A stretch of 64,000 nucleotides of DNA from Cytophagales bacterium. GTDB lineage: Bacteria > Bacteroidota > Bacteroidia > Cytophagales > Cyclobacteriaceae. Both the position numbers and the translations under genes were made by a program. The stretch lies in NCBI GenBank assembly GCA_020403045.1, contig JADBYK010000053.1:1-64000 (forward strand). Reading direction: 5' to 3'. The notes beneath the pieces were generated by a model, which saw only the letters and a program-made list of their open reading frames with translations, ran no database searches and was not told where the DNA came from. The first letter of the stretch is position 1, and the number at the start of each line of letters is the position of its first letter. Positions 26,097 to 36,100 of the stretch are shown here, piece after piece.

Positions 26097-26471
26097 CTAA
26101 GTGGGTTTCTTTACCAGTGAAATATGTGTCGGATGGCTAAGCTTGAAATCTTTGGAGGTGTTGTTGATTTTGTAGGAGCTGTTTTTATACCCTTTTTTAT
26201 ACTCTTTGATCCTAGCGTCAAATTGTAAAACATCACCGCTTGTCAGGTTTAGTTTTTCGAAGCTCTTGGTCAGGCTAAACCAAAGATGGTCACACATCAC
26301 TTGGTTCGTTTCTGCGTCTATGATTTGTTCAACTAAAACCGTTTCTTCCGAGTAACCTTTATAATTAACTTTTTTGCCGTAGCGGGCAAATACACCTTGG
26401 AATTTTTTTCTTATACCCACTTCTTCTGCCAGCTTTTTTCTCATGCTTCGAAGATAATAATCTGATGTCAT
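26097..26471 (-). CDS. Conserved small basic protein, unknown function
   Basis: This 124-aa protein has the core FQGVFARYGKKVNYKGYSEETVLVEQI, then VMCDHLWFSLTKSFEKL, SGDVLQFDARIKEYKKGY and a C-terminal DFKLSHPTHISLVKKP. Beta-strand pattern and basic charge suggest an OB-like or SH3-like fold. I recall similar proteins in phages and Bacteroidota elements, without a known function. The start is uncertain: ATG 26471 or ATG 26444. Confidence 0.6.
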   Translation of the reverse strand: MTSDYYLRSMRKKLAEEVGIRKKFQGVFARYGKKVNYKGYSEETVLVEQIIDAETNQVMCDHLWFSLTKSFEKLNLTSGDVLQFDARIKEYKKGYKNSSYKINNTSKDFKLSHPTHISLVKKPT

Positions 26472-26550
26472 TTTTGAATTTAAAATTGACGCTGAAAGCA
26501 TCCCAATAAAGCACGTACTGAGTTGTCTGCAATTCCTATTGACTGTGTTT

Positions 26551-26558
26551 TATATTTG
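26551..26558 (+). promoter_or_regulatory. -7 box TATATTTG just ahead of dinB
   Basis: This exactly matches TAnnTTTG. The dinB ATG follows after 8 nt, giving an almost leaderless transcript. No LexA-like box was recognised. Confidence 0.4.
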
Positions 26559-26566
26559 TAGCGAAC

Positions 26567-27670
26567 ATGGAAGAAGCTGTTGCTAAAGAAATTCGAAAAA
26601 TCATTCATATTGATATGGATGCATTTTATGCTTCCGTGGAACAACGAGACAACCCCAGTTTATGGGGCAAACCCATTGCTGTGGGTGGCTCTCCGCAAGG
26701 CAGAGGCGGAGTAATTGCTACCGCTAGTTACGAGGCGAGGAAATTTGGAATTCGCTCAGCCATGTCATCGAAACGGGCGGCACAACTTTGTAAGGAACTG
26801 ATTTTTGTCCGTCCGAGATTTGACGCCTACAAAGAAGTGTCGCGACAGATACGTGAGATTTTTCATCGATATACAGATTTGATTGAACCTCTTTCGCTCG
26901 ATGAGGCATTCTTGGATGTAACGCACGATAAACAAGGCATAGGTTCCGCCATTGAAATCGCTAAGCTGATTCGCAGGGCCATTAAAACCGAATTACACCT
27001 CACAGCTTCTGCCGGTGTTTCTGTGAACAAGTTTGCTGCCAAGGTGGCTTCAGATATGAACAAGCCGGATGGCCTTACTTTTATTGGGCCATCCGGCCTT
27101 ACCAATTTTATGGAAAAATTGCCGGTAGAGAAATTTTTTGGCGTGGGCAAAGTAACCGCTGAGAAAATGAAAAGACTTGGCTTGCACAGTGGCGGTGATC
27201 TAAAAAAACTAACAGAGAGAGAATTGATCAAACACTTCGGAAAGCCGGGACGGTTTTTCTATAAAATTGTTCGCGGCATAGATGATCGACTAGTCAAACC
27301 AGATCGAGAAACAAAATCTGTTGGGGCTGAGGATACCTTTCCCTTTGATTTGACCACGCAGGAAGAGATGAATTTGGAATTGGAGAAAATAGCACTTGGT
27401 GTACACAACCGACTTAATCGATACCAACTAAAGGGAAAGACAATTACCTTAAAAATAAAATTCCACGATTTTAAACAGATCACAAGAAGTAAGTCTTTCG
27501 GGCGCGGCATTGGTGATTTAGAGTCGATCGAATCGACAGCCAAACAATTATTATTCGATACGGATTTGTTCAACAAGAAAGTCCGACTATTAGGCATTCA
27601 GGTTTCTAATTTTACGGATTTTGTACCTAGGCCAGATAGATCAGAAGAGTTTCAACTAAAACTCTTCTGA
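26567..27670 (+). CDS. dinB: DNA polymerase IV (Y-family translesion polymerase)
   Basis: This 367-aa protein copies damaged DNA. The metal-binding motifs are HIDMDAFYASVEQRDNP (near residue 15) and SLDEAFLDV (near 105). TASAGVSVNKFAAKVAS and the HhH stretch KFFGVGKVTAEKMKRLGL follow, then a little-finger domain. The C-terminal EEFQLKLF resembles the beta-clamp binding peptide (QxxLxLF). The stop codon lies inside a 17-bp terminator stem. Confidence 0.95.
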   Translation: MEEAVAKEIRKIIHIDMDAFYASVEQRDNPSLWGKPIAVGGSPQGRGGVIATASYEARKFGIRSAMSSKRAAQLCKELIFVRPRFDAYKEVSRQIREIFHRYTDLIEPLSLDEAFLDVTHDKQGIGSAIEIAKLIRRAIKTELHLTASAGVSVNKFAAKVASDMNKPDGLTFIGPSGLTNFMEKLPVEKFFGVGKVTAEKMKRLGLHSGGDLKKLTERELIKHFGKPGRFFYKIVRGIDDRLVKPDRETKSVGAEDTFPFDLTTQEEMNLELEKIALGVHNRLNRYQLKGKTITLKIKFHDFKQITRSKSFGRGIGDLESIESTAKQLLFDTDLFNKKVRLLGIQVSNFTDFVPRPDRSEEFQLKLF

Positions 27671-27678
27671 TCTATTTT
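27636..27678. terminator. Terminator overlapping the 3' end of dinB
   Basis: A perfect 17-bp stem (27636-27652 with 27659-27675) closes a 6-nt loop and is followed by T residues. The left arm and loop encode the last residues of DinB, including the clamp-binding peptide. It also faces the convergent propeller gene ending at 27717. Confidence 0.85.
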
Positions 27679-27716
27679 GCAATCGCAACGATGCCCAGAA
27701 TAAAAACCAGACCAGA

Positions 27717-30700
27717 TTAATTCACAATAGTATTTTTCTTAATCATCACCACTTCAATTCCTTTTTCTTTGGCCATGTTGTTGATCCGCTCGGTGTTTTG
27801 GTTGATTGTACTACGAAGCTTCAGCAGTTCATCATCCACCATTTTGGTGAGCATCTCGCGGACTTGTTCGCCTTGTTGTGTTGGAGGAAAATCTCCGGCT
27901 GCTTGTTCGACCATCAGATGGGCCAATCGGTTATTCATCTTTATGCCGTAATTCAAAGGATCTTGCACACTGCGATTTTTTGTTTGATGAATATTATTTT
28001 CATGAATTGTCAACTCGGCTTCAAACTTCTTTACTGCATCGATCAGTTCTTTGTATTGTGCTTCTGTCCCGACTTTATTTTTCAGCGAGCCTAAATCTTC
28101 TTTAATCTTTCGAATGTCAATCACTCCTTGATTGGCATCAGTTACTTTGTCGCGCACCTTTATCAGATAATCAAACTGCGCACGAAACTCTTCAGGAGTT
28201 GTGGCCACTCTGGGGTCTTTCAAAATTTCAAATTCATGCTCTTGCGATTCTCCGCCTGCCTGTCCGGTAGGGAGGTTTACCGTAAGGCGGACTTTATACT
28301 TTCCGGGCACAGCCTTTGGTCCTTGGTTGGGCGAGCCGTAAAACACCATGCCCGGGAATGTTTTGTATCCTGAATAACGCATATCCCAGACAAACCGATT
28401 ACCTCCTGTTTTTACAGTAAGCTGCTCAGGTCTTTCCTTTGCTTTATTGCTGTAGGACTTGATCACTTCGCCATTCGCGGTTAAAAATTCCAATTTAACG
28501 TCCGTCTTGTCATCAACCGACTTCAAATAATAATGTACGAGTACACCCCCAGGTCGGTTCTCGCCTTCTCCTTTGCGGGGCTCGCGATAGCCACCTTGAC
28601 TTGGCATGCGATAGGTAGCAGCTGGTTTGAATAATAAGGAAGCGTTCGATGCCATCTCCGCTTTCAATTGATGAAGAGGAGTCAAATCATCAATCATCCA
28701 AAAACTTCTTCCATGCGTGGCAGCAATCAGGTTGTCATCTTTTACAGCAAGATCTGCAACCGGAACGGGAGGGAGATTGAGTTGAAACTTGGCCCAGCTT
28801 GCGCCATCATCGAACGATATCCACATGCCTTTTTCAGTGCCTGCATAGAGTAAGCCCTGACGTTTAGGATCAGCGCGAACCACGCGCACAAATTCTTCTT
28901 TTGGAATACCGGTGGTGATAACCGTCCATGTTTTTCCAAAGTCGGTGGTTTTATAGATGTAAGGAGTATAGTCACCGAATTTGTAGGAAGTAGCTACTGC
29001 ATACGCTCCCCCTTTTACAAACGGATTTACATCGATACTATTCCACATATTGTACTTAGGCGATTGAGGAGGTGTTACGTTCTTCCAATTTTTTCCGCCA
29101 TCGGTAGTAACATGAATAAGCCCGTCATCAGACCCTGTCCAGATTTCATCTTTCGTGTAGGGCGATTCACTGATTACAAATATGTTGGCGTAATACTCTG
29201 CACCGGTATTGTCTTGTGTGATAGGGCCACCTGATGATTTAATAGTTTCGGGTTCACCTCGTGTTAAGTCCGGACTGATTTCTTGCCAGCTTTGTCCACC
29301 ATTGATGGTAGAATGTAAATGATTAGATCCTGCAAATAATTTTTTTGAATCATGTTTGCTGAACACCAACGGATAATTCCAATTGAAGCGATATTTCATT
29401 ACCTCTACGCCAGAACCCGCAGGAAGATCAGGCCACACATTGGTACTTCGTTCCTGTCCATTATCTAAATTCTGCATACTCATGTAGCCTTTGTAATCGC
29501 TGCCATAGATGATATTTGGATTTGTTGGATCGGGCGCGAGGTGCGCACTCTCACCAATGGAAAGAGCCGTCCAGTCTTTTTCAGTAATAGAATTTCCATC
29601 GGTGCGATGTGGAATGCGAACGCTCGTGTTATCTTGTTGTGCGCCTAAGATGTTATACGGAAATGAATTGTCAGTAGTAACCCGATAAAACTGTGCTGTC
29701 GGTTGATTGTGGTACGTTGTCCAATTTTCGCCACCGTCATTGGAGATTTGAGCGCCACCATCATCGGCAATCGCCATGCGCTGATTGTTGGCAGGGTCAA
29801 TCCACAAATCGTGATGATCACCGTGAGGCGCATTTTTCAATTCAAAAGTTCTGCCGCCATCTTTGGAAACGCCATAGCTCACATTCATCACCCACACTTT
29901 GTCTTCATTTTGTGTATCGGCATAAATGCGGCAGTAATACCAGGCACGCTGAAGCAATGCACGATCTTGGTTAATACGAGCCCACGTTTTTCCAGCATCA
30001 TCTGATCGGTAGACACCAGGAGCTTCTGTATTTTCGATAATCGTCCAGATTCTATTGGAGTTAACAGGAGAAACAGTGACGCCAATGATTCCATTGATGC
30101 CTTTGGGCATTCCGGGTTTGTCGGAGAGATTTTCCCATGTCTCTCCGCCATCGGTACTTTTCCAAAGTTTAGAATCAGGACCACCACTATCCATGCGATA
30201 ACCATTGCGTTTCATATTCCAAGTAGCGGCATATAGAATGCGCGGATTGTTAGGATCCATTGCCAGATCACCCGCCATGGCAGTCTCGTTGATGTACAAT
30301 ACTTTTTTCCATGTAGTGCCGCCATCCACACTTCGGTAAACGCCACGCATTTCGTTGGGCTTCCACAGATTGCCCATCGCAGCAACATAAACGACATCTG
30401 GATTTTTTGGATGGATGCGAATACGTGAGATATGTCTTGAGTCGCTCAGGCCAATATGTTTCCACGTTGTTCCAGCATCGGTCGATTTCCACACGCCCCA
30501 GCCGCTCGACACATTGTTGCGTAGTGTCTGCTCGCCCTCACCCACATAAATTACGTTTGGGTCGCTTTCGGCTACGGCAACCGCACCGATCGTTCCTCCA
30601 AAATACTTGTCGGTGATATTTTCATAACTCTGGCCGGCATCTTTGGTGCGCCATATGCCACCACCAACAGTACCGAAATAGTACAAGTTTGGATTTCCGG

Positions 30701-30872
30701 GGACACCGGTTACTGTGCCTGATCTGCCTCCCCGATAAGGGCCCACTTCGCGCCACTTAATGCCTGAATAGAGGGCCTGATCAAATGAAAGAGTTGTTGA
30801 GGGTGTAGGTTTCTTCTGGGCATCTGCTGCGACAAAAGAAAACAGGAAAGCAAAGAGCAAGATAAATCTCAT
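27717..30872 (-). CDS. VPS10/BNR beta-propeller exported protein
   Basis: This 1051-aa protein has a signal peptide (to ADAQ, about residue 19). Many Asp-box/BNR repeats follow, such as GGIWRTKDAGQSYENIT, GVYRSVDGGTTWKKV and LWKSTDGGETWENLS, building sortilin-like propellers through about residue 730. A C-terminal region with a beta domain and a coiled coil (about 940-1040) ends the protein. These are often annotated as glycosyl hydrolases, but catalysis is not shown by sequence. A short palindrome-encoded NLPTGQAGG sits in the linker near residue 866. Confidence 0.85.
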   Translation of the reverse strand: MRFILLFAFLFSFVAADAQKKPTPSTTLSFDQALYSGIKWREVGPYRGGRSGTVTGVPGNPNLYYFGTVGGGIWRTKDAGQSYENITDKYFGGTIGAVAVAESDPNVIYVGEGEQTLRNNVSSGWGVWKSTDAGTTWKHIGLSDSRHISRIRIHPKNPDVVYVAAMGNLWKPNEMRGVYRSVDGGTTWKKVLYINETAMAGDLAMDPNNPRILYAATWNMKRNGYRMDSGGPDSKLWKSTDGGETWENLSDKPGMPKGINGIIGVTVSPVNSNRIWTIIENTEAPGVYRSDDAGKTWARINQDRALLQRAWYYCRIYADTQNEDKVWVMNVSYGVSKDGGRTFELKNAPHGDHHDLWIDPANNQRMAIADDGGAQISNDGGENWTTYHNQPTAQFYRVTTDNSFPYNILGAQQDNTSVRIPHRTDGNSITEKDWTALSIGESAHLAPDPTNPNIIYGSDYKGYMSMQNLDNGQERSTNVWPDLPAGSGVEVMKYRFNWNYPLVFSKHDSKKLFAGSNHLHSTINGGQSWQEISPDLTRGEPETIKSSGGPITQDNTGAEYYANIFVISESPYTKDEIWTGSDDGLIHVTTDGGKNWKNVTPPQSPKYNMWNSIDVNPFVKGGAYAVATSYKFGDYTPYIYKTTDFGKTWTVITTGIPKEEFVRVVRADPKRQGLLYAGTEKGMWISFDDGASWAKFQLNLPPVPVADLAVKDDNLIAATHGRSFWMIDDLTPLHQLKAEMASNASLLFKPAATYRMPSQGGYREPRKGEGENRPGGVLVHYYLKSVDDKTDVKLEFLTANGEVIKSYSNKAKERPEQLTVKTGGNRFVWDMRYSGYKTFPGMVFYGSPNQGPKAVPGKYKVRLTVNLPTGQAGGESQEHEFEILKDPRVATTPEEFRAQFDYLIKVRDKVTDANQGVIDIRKIKEDLGSLKNKVGTEAQYKELIDAVKKFEAELTIHENNIHQTKNRSVQDPLNYGIKMNNRLAHLMVEQAAGDFPPTQQGEQVREMLTKMVDDELLKLRSTINQNTERINNMAKEKGIEVVMIKKNTIVN
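28255..28277. repeat. In-frame palindromic insert in the propeller gene
   Basis: CCTGCCTGTCCGG against GGTAGGGAGG forms an imperfect palindrome. On the coding strand it gives AACCTCCCTACCGGACAGG and onwards, read as NLPTGQAGG. It is about 80% identical to the insert at 34741-34761. Confidence 0.55.
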
Positions 30873-31145
30873 GGGGATAATGTTTAGAATTCCGAATTAC
30901 GAAAAAAAACCGTGTATAAAAAGAGAATAGTTGCCAGCGGGAAAAGGGACGAATCGAAACAAGTTTTTCGGCAATCGGTAAAATTTAGGGTACAAAACGA
31001 TAGGCCTAACCTGTGTGCAATTGCCAAAATGATGTAGGGCACCTACGATAAGCCAAGTCAGTATTTTTTGTGAGTTCTTCATCTATATGTTTTGAGAAGA
31101 TGATTTATCCTATTTTTGATAGTTAGAATAGCCTTAAAAAGTCCG

Positions 31146-31859
31146 GTGAATCGATCGTTGTTGATTTTACTTTCTGTATTGTTTTCAATTTCAACCTTTG
31201 CCCAGGAGAAAAAGAAGATAAAAATCCCGCTCTTTGTTTCGCACTTGAGCGAAGAGAATGCTGCGCTCACCAGGCGCAAAGGAGCACCGCGCCACTATTT
31301 TCTTACCCAATTGATTTGCTTTAATGAGAGGTGCCGCTTTTTTGTCGGTTTTCGAAACGAACAAAGAAGGAATACCTTCGACAATAAAAAAACGAGTAAT
31401 AGACCTCGAAAGAGGCAAACGCCTCAAGATACTGCTAAGACGTTATTGGGAAGGCAGAGCACAAGTGTACAGCTTCCGTTTGTAAACCAAATGAACCCTG
31501 GAAGTAAAGCTGATAGTACTATTACACTTAGCGATTTTTTATTTGAATTTAATAGCTATCAGTTGAAACAAGAACTGATTCCCACCTTGGACTCGATCGC
31601 TGCCTTCTTGAGAATGGAATCAAAAGCAAGTGTGAACGTTTCGGGGCATACAGACAATACAGGAAAGGAGGACTATAACCTGACGCTTTCGTCTCAGCGG
31701 GCTGAAGTAGTCGCGGAGTTTTTACTCGACCGTGGTGTAGACCCGGAGCGAATTAATTTTATGGGGATGGGAAGTTCACAACCCGTTCTTCCCAATACTA
31801 CTCCTGAGGGCCGAAGAAAAAACAGGCGCGTAGAAATATTGATTCGATGGAAGAACTAA
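31146..31859 (+). CDS. OmpA-family peptidoglycan-binding outer-membrane protein
   Basis: This 237-aa protein has a signal peptide (NRSLLILLSVLFSISTFAQ) and a basic region of about 90 residues with LICFNERCR. A C-terminal OmpA domain follows: FLFEFNSYQLKQELIPTLDSIAAFL, then VSGHTDNTGKEDYNLTLSSQRAEVV and RRKNRRVEILI. The GHTD...S.RA...RR residues bind peptidoglycan. The start is uncertain; GTG at 31146 gives the cleanest signal peptide (TTG at 31116 is the alternative). The 270 bp upstream hold no clear gene. Confidence 0.82.
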   Translation: MNRSLLILLSVLFSISTFAQEKKKIKIPLFVSHLSEENAALTRRKGAPRHYFLTQLICFNERCRFFVGFRNEQRRNTFDNKKTSNRPRKRQTPQDTAKTLLGRQSTSVQLPFVNQMNPGSKADSTITLSDFLFEFNSYQLKQELIPTLDSIAAFLRMESKASVNVSGHTDNTGKEDYNLTLSSQRAEVVAEFLLDRGVDPERINFMGMGSSQPVLPNTTPEGRRKNRRVEILIRWKN

Positions 31860-31884
31860 ATTAAAAGTGTATTAAGGACGAAAT

Positions 31885-32295
31885 ATGAAAGCACCAACGG
31901 TTGACACCCTTTATCCGGAATTTATCTTTTCCACTTCTCGGAGTAGCGGGCCGGGCGGTCAAAATGTAAATAAGGTAAACTCTAAGGTAACGCTCGAATG
32001 GAATGTTGTCCAATCTTTGTTGGTTTCTGAAGAAGAAAAAACAGTAATCCTTCATAAGCTATCTTCACACATCACTAAAGAGGGGATATTACAACTTACC
32101 TCACAAGAAGCCCGATCTCAACTTCAAAATAGAGAAACGGTCGTTCAAAAGTTAGAACAACTATTAATAAAAGCATTCACGAAGAAAAAGATTCGCAAGC
32201 CGACTAAACCTTCAAAAGCAGCCAAACAAAAACGCGTCCTTCAGAAAAAGCAACATGGTGAGAAAAAGAAGTGGAGGCAAAAGGGCAGGGAATAA
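31885..32295 (+). CDS. arfB: Alternative ribosome-rescue factor ArfB (peptidyl-tRNA hydrolase)
   Basis: This 136-aa protein has the RF-type catalytic loop [20 protein letters not shown] near residues 14-35. It lacks the codon-recognition domain of RF1/RF2 and ends in a lysine/arginine-rich tail (KAAKQKRVLQKKQHGEKKK), which inserts into the empty mRNA channel of stalled ribosomes. It lies 25 bp after the OmpA-family gene. A separate prfA is at 21.3 kb, so this is the rescue factor, not a duplicate RF1. Confidence 0.93.
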   Translation: MKAPTVDTLYPEFIFSTSRSSGPGGQNVNKVNSKVTLEWNVVQSLLVSEEEKTVILHKLSSHITKEGILQLTSQEARSQLQNRETVVQKLEQLLIKAFTKKKIRKPTKPSKAAKQKRVLQKKQHGEKKKWRQKGRE

Positions 32296-32429
32296 ATACA
32301 CGCCAACCAGCAGTTTGAATTTGATCAAATAAACAGACTAACTGATTTTGAGAACCACCATAGCAGGTTGGGTGTAGCCCGCAGCGTTAGTTTCCAGTAT
32401 ATTTACGCCATAATTAGATTTAGATAACT

Positions 32430-33125
32430 ATGAGACTTGGGCAGTTGTCCAGAAAATTGGGCATTCACACTTCAAAAATTATTGATTTTTTGGCTTCTAA
32501 CGACATTGTCATTAATGAGGACTCTAATACCCGGATTGAAGACGAATACGTGACTTGGATCACTCAAAAGTACGCTCCTCAATTGATGGCCGAGGTCAGC
32601 AACACGCTCTCCGAAGAAAAAATTGAGCCAACTATACACACTCCATTTGTTGAAGAGGTAGCCCTAACTGAAGAACAGCCTGTTGCGGTGGAAGCTCCCC
32701 CACTACCCGAATTAATAAAAGCCCCAAAGATCGAACTATCAGGTCTAAAAGTATTGGGTAAGATTGAGATTCCTGAAAAGAAGAAAGCAACTACTTCACA
32801 AGAACCATCCGAGTCAACAAGTAGTGATTCAACATCCACTGCCGAACGAAAGAAAAATCCCCGCAGGGAGTTTACACCACGGCCTCAAAACAATCCAGTT
32901 GCGCTGCAGCGCGAAAGGGAAGAACGAGAGGCTGAGCGAAAAAGAAAGGAAAAATTGCAACGCGAAAAGGAGAAGAAAACTTACAATTATTTAAGTCGGG
33001 TGAAAACACAGGCACCTACAAAAAAGAGCCAATATGTAAAGGAGCAAATCGAAGAGGCGGCATCGATCACCGAGGAGGTGCCGAAATCCTTATGGGGCAA
33101 ATTTCTCCGTTGGCTAAGAACCTAA
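32430..33125 (+). CDS. IF-2 N-terminal-like domain protein
   Basis: This 231-aa protein starts MRLGQLSRKLGIHTSKIIDFL, a helical domain like the IF2-N domain of translation initiation factor IF-2 (about residues 1-50). An acidic, proline-rich middle (50-115) follows. Next comes a very basic coiled segment with repeated EREEREAERKRKEKLQREKEK (about 150-190) and a C-terminal PKSLWGKFLRWLRT. No GTPase domain is present. It may bind RNA or ribosomes; that is inference. A hairpin terminator follows. Confidence 0.7.
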   Translation: MRLGQLSRKLGIHTSKIIDFLASNDIVINEDSNTRIEDEYVTWITQKYAPQLMAEVSNTLSEEKIEPTIHTPFVEEVALTEEQPVAVEAPPLPELIKAPKIELSGLKVLGKIEIPEKKKATTSQEPSESTSSDSTSTAERKKNPRREFTPRPQNNPVALQREREEREAERKRKEKLQREKEKKTYNYLSRVKTQAPTKKSQYVKEQIEEAASITEEVPKSLWGKFLRWLRT

Positions 33126-33126
33126 A

Positions 33127-33156
33127 AAAAATGACCCGGTTAAACCGAGCCATTTT
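33127..33156. terminator. Terminator between convergent genes
   Basis: AAAATG.C.CGG (33127-33139) pairs with CCG.G.CATTTT (33145-33156) around a short TTAAA loop, with T-rich sequence after it. It separates the IF2-N-like gene and the tricorn-like protease. Confidence 0.65.
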
Positions 33157-33158
33157 CA

Positions 33159-36100
33159 TTACTTCTTTTTAAGAGGCCTCTTATACTTGATCGGAGCCGG
33201 TGGCTCTGGTTTTATTTCTACACCTTGCGTCTTCAGTAATTTCAAGGCTTCTTCTACCGCACGCTCTAGTTGTGGATCACCACCTTTAATAACTTCTGCC
33301 GGGGTTTGATGTACTTCAATATCAGGAGATATTCCAACACCTTCTACAGCCCACTCTCCGTTAACATCGTAAAATCCGCCACGCGGAGCTACCATTCTTC
33401 CACCATCCACAAAAGGAGGCGTATCCCAAGTGCCTACCAGACCTCCCCATGTTTTTGTTCCTACCAATGGTCCAATTTTCATTTTATTGAATAAATAAGG
33501 GAGCAAATCTCCACCTGATCCGGCACGTTCATTAATCAGCATTACCTTCGGTCCAAAAATACCCGCGTTTGGTGTGAGGAAAGGGCGATGATCACTCGCC
33601 TTGCTATTGAAATAACCGTGCAGTTGGCGCGACATAATATCCACCATATAGTCAGCGGCAGAACCGCCTCCATTGTTTCGCTCGTCAATGATCGCTCCCT
33701 TTTTGTCTTGCTGTGAAAAGTAGTATCTATTGAAATAGGTGTAACCGGGATTGCCGGTATTCGGAATATATACATAGGCAAGTTTTCCATTTGATAGCTC
33801 ATCTACTTTCCTTCTGTTTCCTTCTATCCAATCAAAACTTCTTAGCTGATTTTCGTTTTCTACCGGAATCACCGTCACTGTTCGCGGTGCCTCTCCCGTT
33901 GACTTGCTACTTACTTTTAATACAGTTTGACGGTTGGCAGTTGCTTCGAAATATTTATACAAGTTTGTGGATGTGGTAACAGCCTGACCATTGACTTCCA
34001 GTAAATAGTCACCCGCAGAAATACTGATGCCCGGTTCGCGAAGGGGAGCCTTCACATCCGGATTCCAGCTCTCGCCCAGGTACACTTTCTTAAAGCGGTA
34101 CAAACCATTTTCCTTTTCAAAATCAGCACCCAGTAAACCTACAGGCACATTTTCAATATTCGGAAAATCTCCTCCGCTGGTATACGAGTGGCCAACGGCT
34201 ACTTCACCGCCTAAAATGTCAATCACGTAATTTAGATCTGTACGATGACGGACATGCTCAATCCAAGGGCTGTACCATTTATAAATATCATTCCAAGGAG
34301 CACCATGCACATTGCTCACGTACAAGAAATCTCGTTGGTAGCGCCAACCCTCTTTAAAGATTTGCTTCCATTCTTCCATCGGGTTAATCTTCAACTTAAT
34401 GGAGGCGACTGATTCTAATTTACCATCACCTATTTTTTTGTTTGAATCGGATGCTCCTAAAATACCCCACGTTCCATTGCTGCGATAAAGAATTGATTTT
34501 CTATCCTCTGAAAAAGCGACATCATTCACAGGTGAAAGAATTACTTCTCCTTTTCTTTCTTTAAAATTATACCGACTCAGTGTAAGTCCTGTTTGATTGA
34601 CTACACTTTCTGTATAGAAAAGATAACCATCCGGGCCACCATACAAGGCGGTATAATTTCGCAATGGAATGTCGATTGCCAGAATGCGATTACTAATCCC
34701 ATCCATATCAATTTTTACGATCGGTGGGGCAGTGTCCTTTCCTGCCTTGCCGGAAGGCAGGTTCTCCTCTTTAGGTTTATCTTTCTCCTCATCACTGCGC
34801 GGAGCAATGGGTGAGGCATCGCTCTTGCTAAGCACAATGACGTAGAGCGCACGTGTCACGGGTCGTTCATAGGAGCTCATGTCTAGCCAGCCACTATTAA
34901 GCCCGTAATTGGTACTCCCTAAAAAATACAGATACTTTCCATTAACATCCCACACCGGTGAGATAGCATCTGCCATACCATCTGTTAACTGCAGCGTTTG
35001 CCCCGTCTCGACATTGTGTACTTTAATTACTTTAAAATGATTATCGAGTAATCGACTATACGAAATCCATTTGCTATCAGGAGACCATATCGGATTGAGT
35101 GATCTGTTGGGATGCGCGAAACGTTCTGTATCTGCTTTTTTAGATTGCCCAGTAGCTACATCTACATACCACAAATTGTAATCTGTATCTGTAAATGAAA
35201 TGTATTTGCTGTCTGGCGACCACGTTGGTTTAAAAAAGAAAGTAGGATTTTGAAGTGCAATTGCTTTTGGCTTCTCAAGTCCTTCCTGATCTCCAATCAT
35301 TAATTGGTATTCACCAGAGGCATCGCTAAACCAAGCAATTTTTTTTCCGTTCGGAGCCCAAACCGGAGAACGATCTGCAGCAGCCGAGTTACGACTAATA
35401 TTTCGCCAATCGCCTTTCTCTTTTGGGGCAGTAAAAATTTCTCCTCGATATTCAAATAGCGCGCGCTGTCCGGTGGGTGAAAGTGAAGCGTTTGTTAGAG
35501 AAGCTGGCTTCACTTCTTCCCAACGCTCGCGTGCCCAATGAAAATCGCCACGCACATTGACCACGATTCTTTTGCCTACCGAACTCGCAGGAGTAAACAC
35601 ACTCAAATAACCCCCCTGTTCATAGACGATTTGTCCACCGGCTGCATCTAAACTTTTTACATCGAAGTCAGTGTGAAAAGTTTGTTGCTTTAACTCATTG
35701 GTGGTTGGATTAAAAGACCAAATATTGTTTGCATAGTCGCGCTCGGAAAGGAAGTAAACAACACCATCCATCCATACCGGATCTGTGTGTCGCTCATTGT
35801 CTGTTTGGGGAGTTGATTTTAGAGAGAAATTTTTCAAGTCGACAATCCAAATTGGTTTTGCTTGGCCGCCCCGATAATTCCTCCATTCGGGATCCCAAAA
35901 CCCTATTTGCTGATAGGCCAAATACTTTCCATCTTCAGAAATCTCTCCGGCTACTGCCCTCGGAATTTCCAAGGCTTCTTCCATTCCACCCTTGCTGCTG
36001 ATCTTGTAAATTTTAGATTCTAATGTAGGCACACCTGCTCTGGCAGAAGCAAATAATATTGCTTCTCCATCCGGTGTCCAACCCGTCACGTTATCTGCGC

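Noticed and set aside
30897-31082. Minus-strand frame of 61 codons beginning MKNSQKILTWLIVGALHHFG, possible small membrane protein.
   Set aside because: Only one short hydrophobic part, unusual residues after it, and no recognised relatives; could be a remnant, but support is too weak.
31885-32295. Reading arfB as a truncated release factor or a degenerate copy of prfA.
   Set aside because: The length, GGQ position and basic C-terminal tail match ArfB, and prfA is intact elsewhere.
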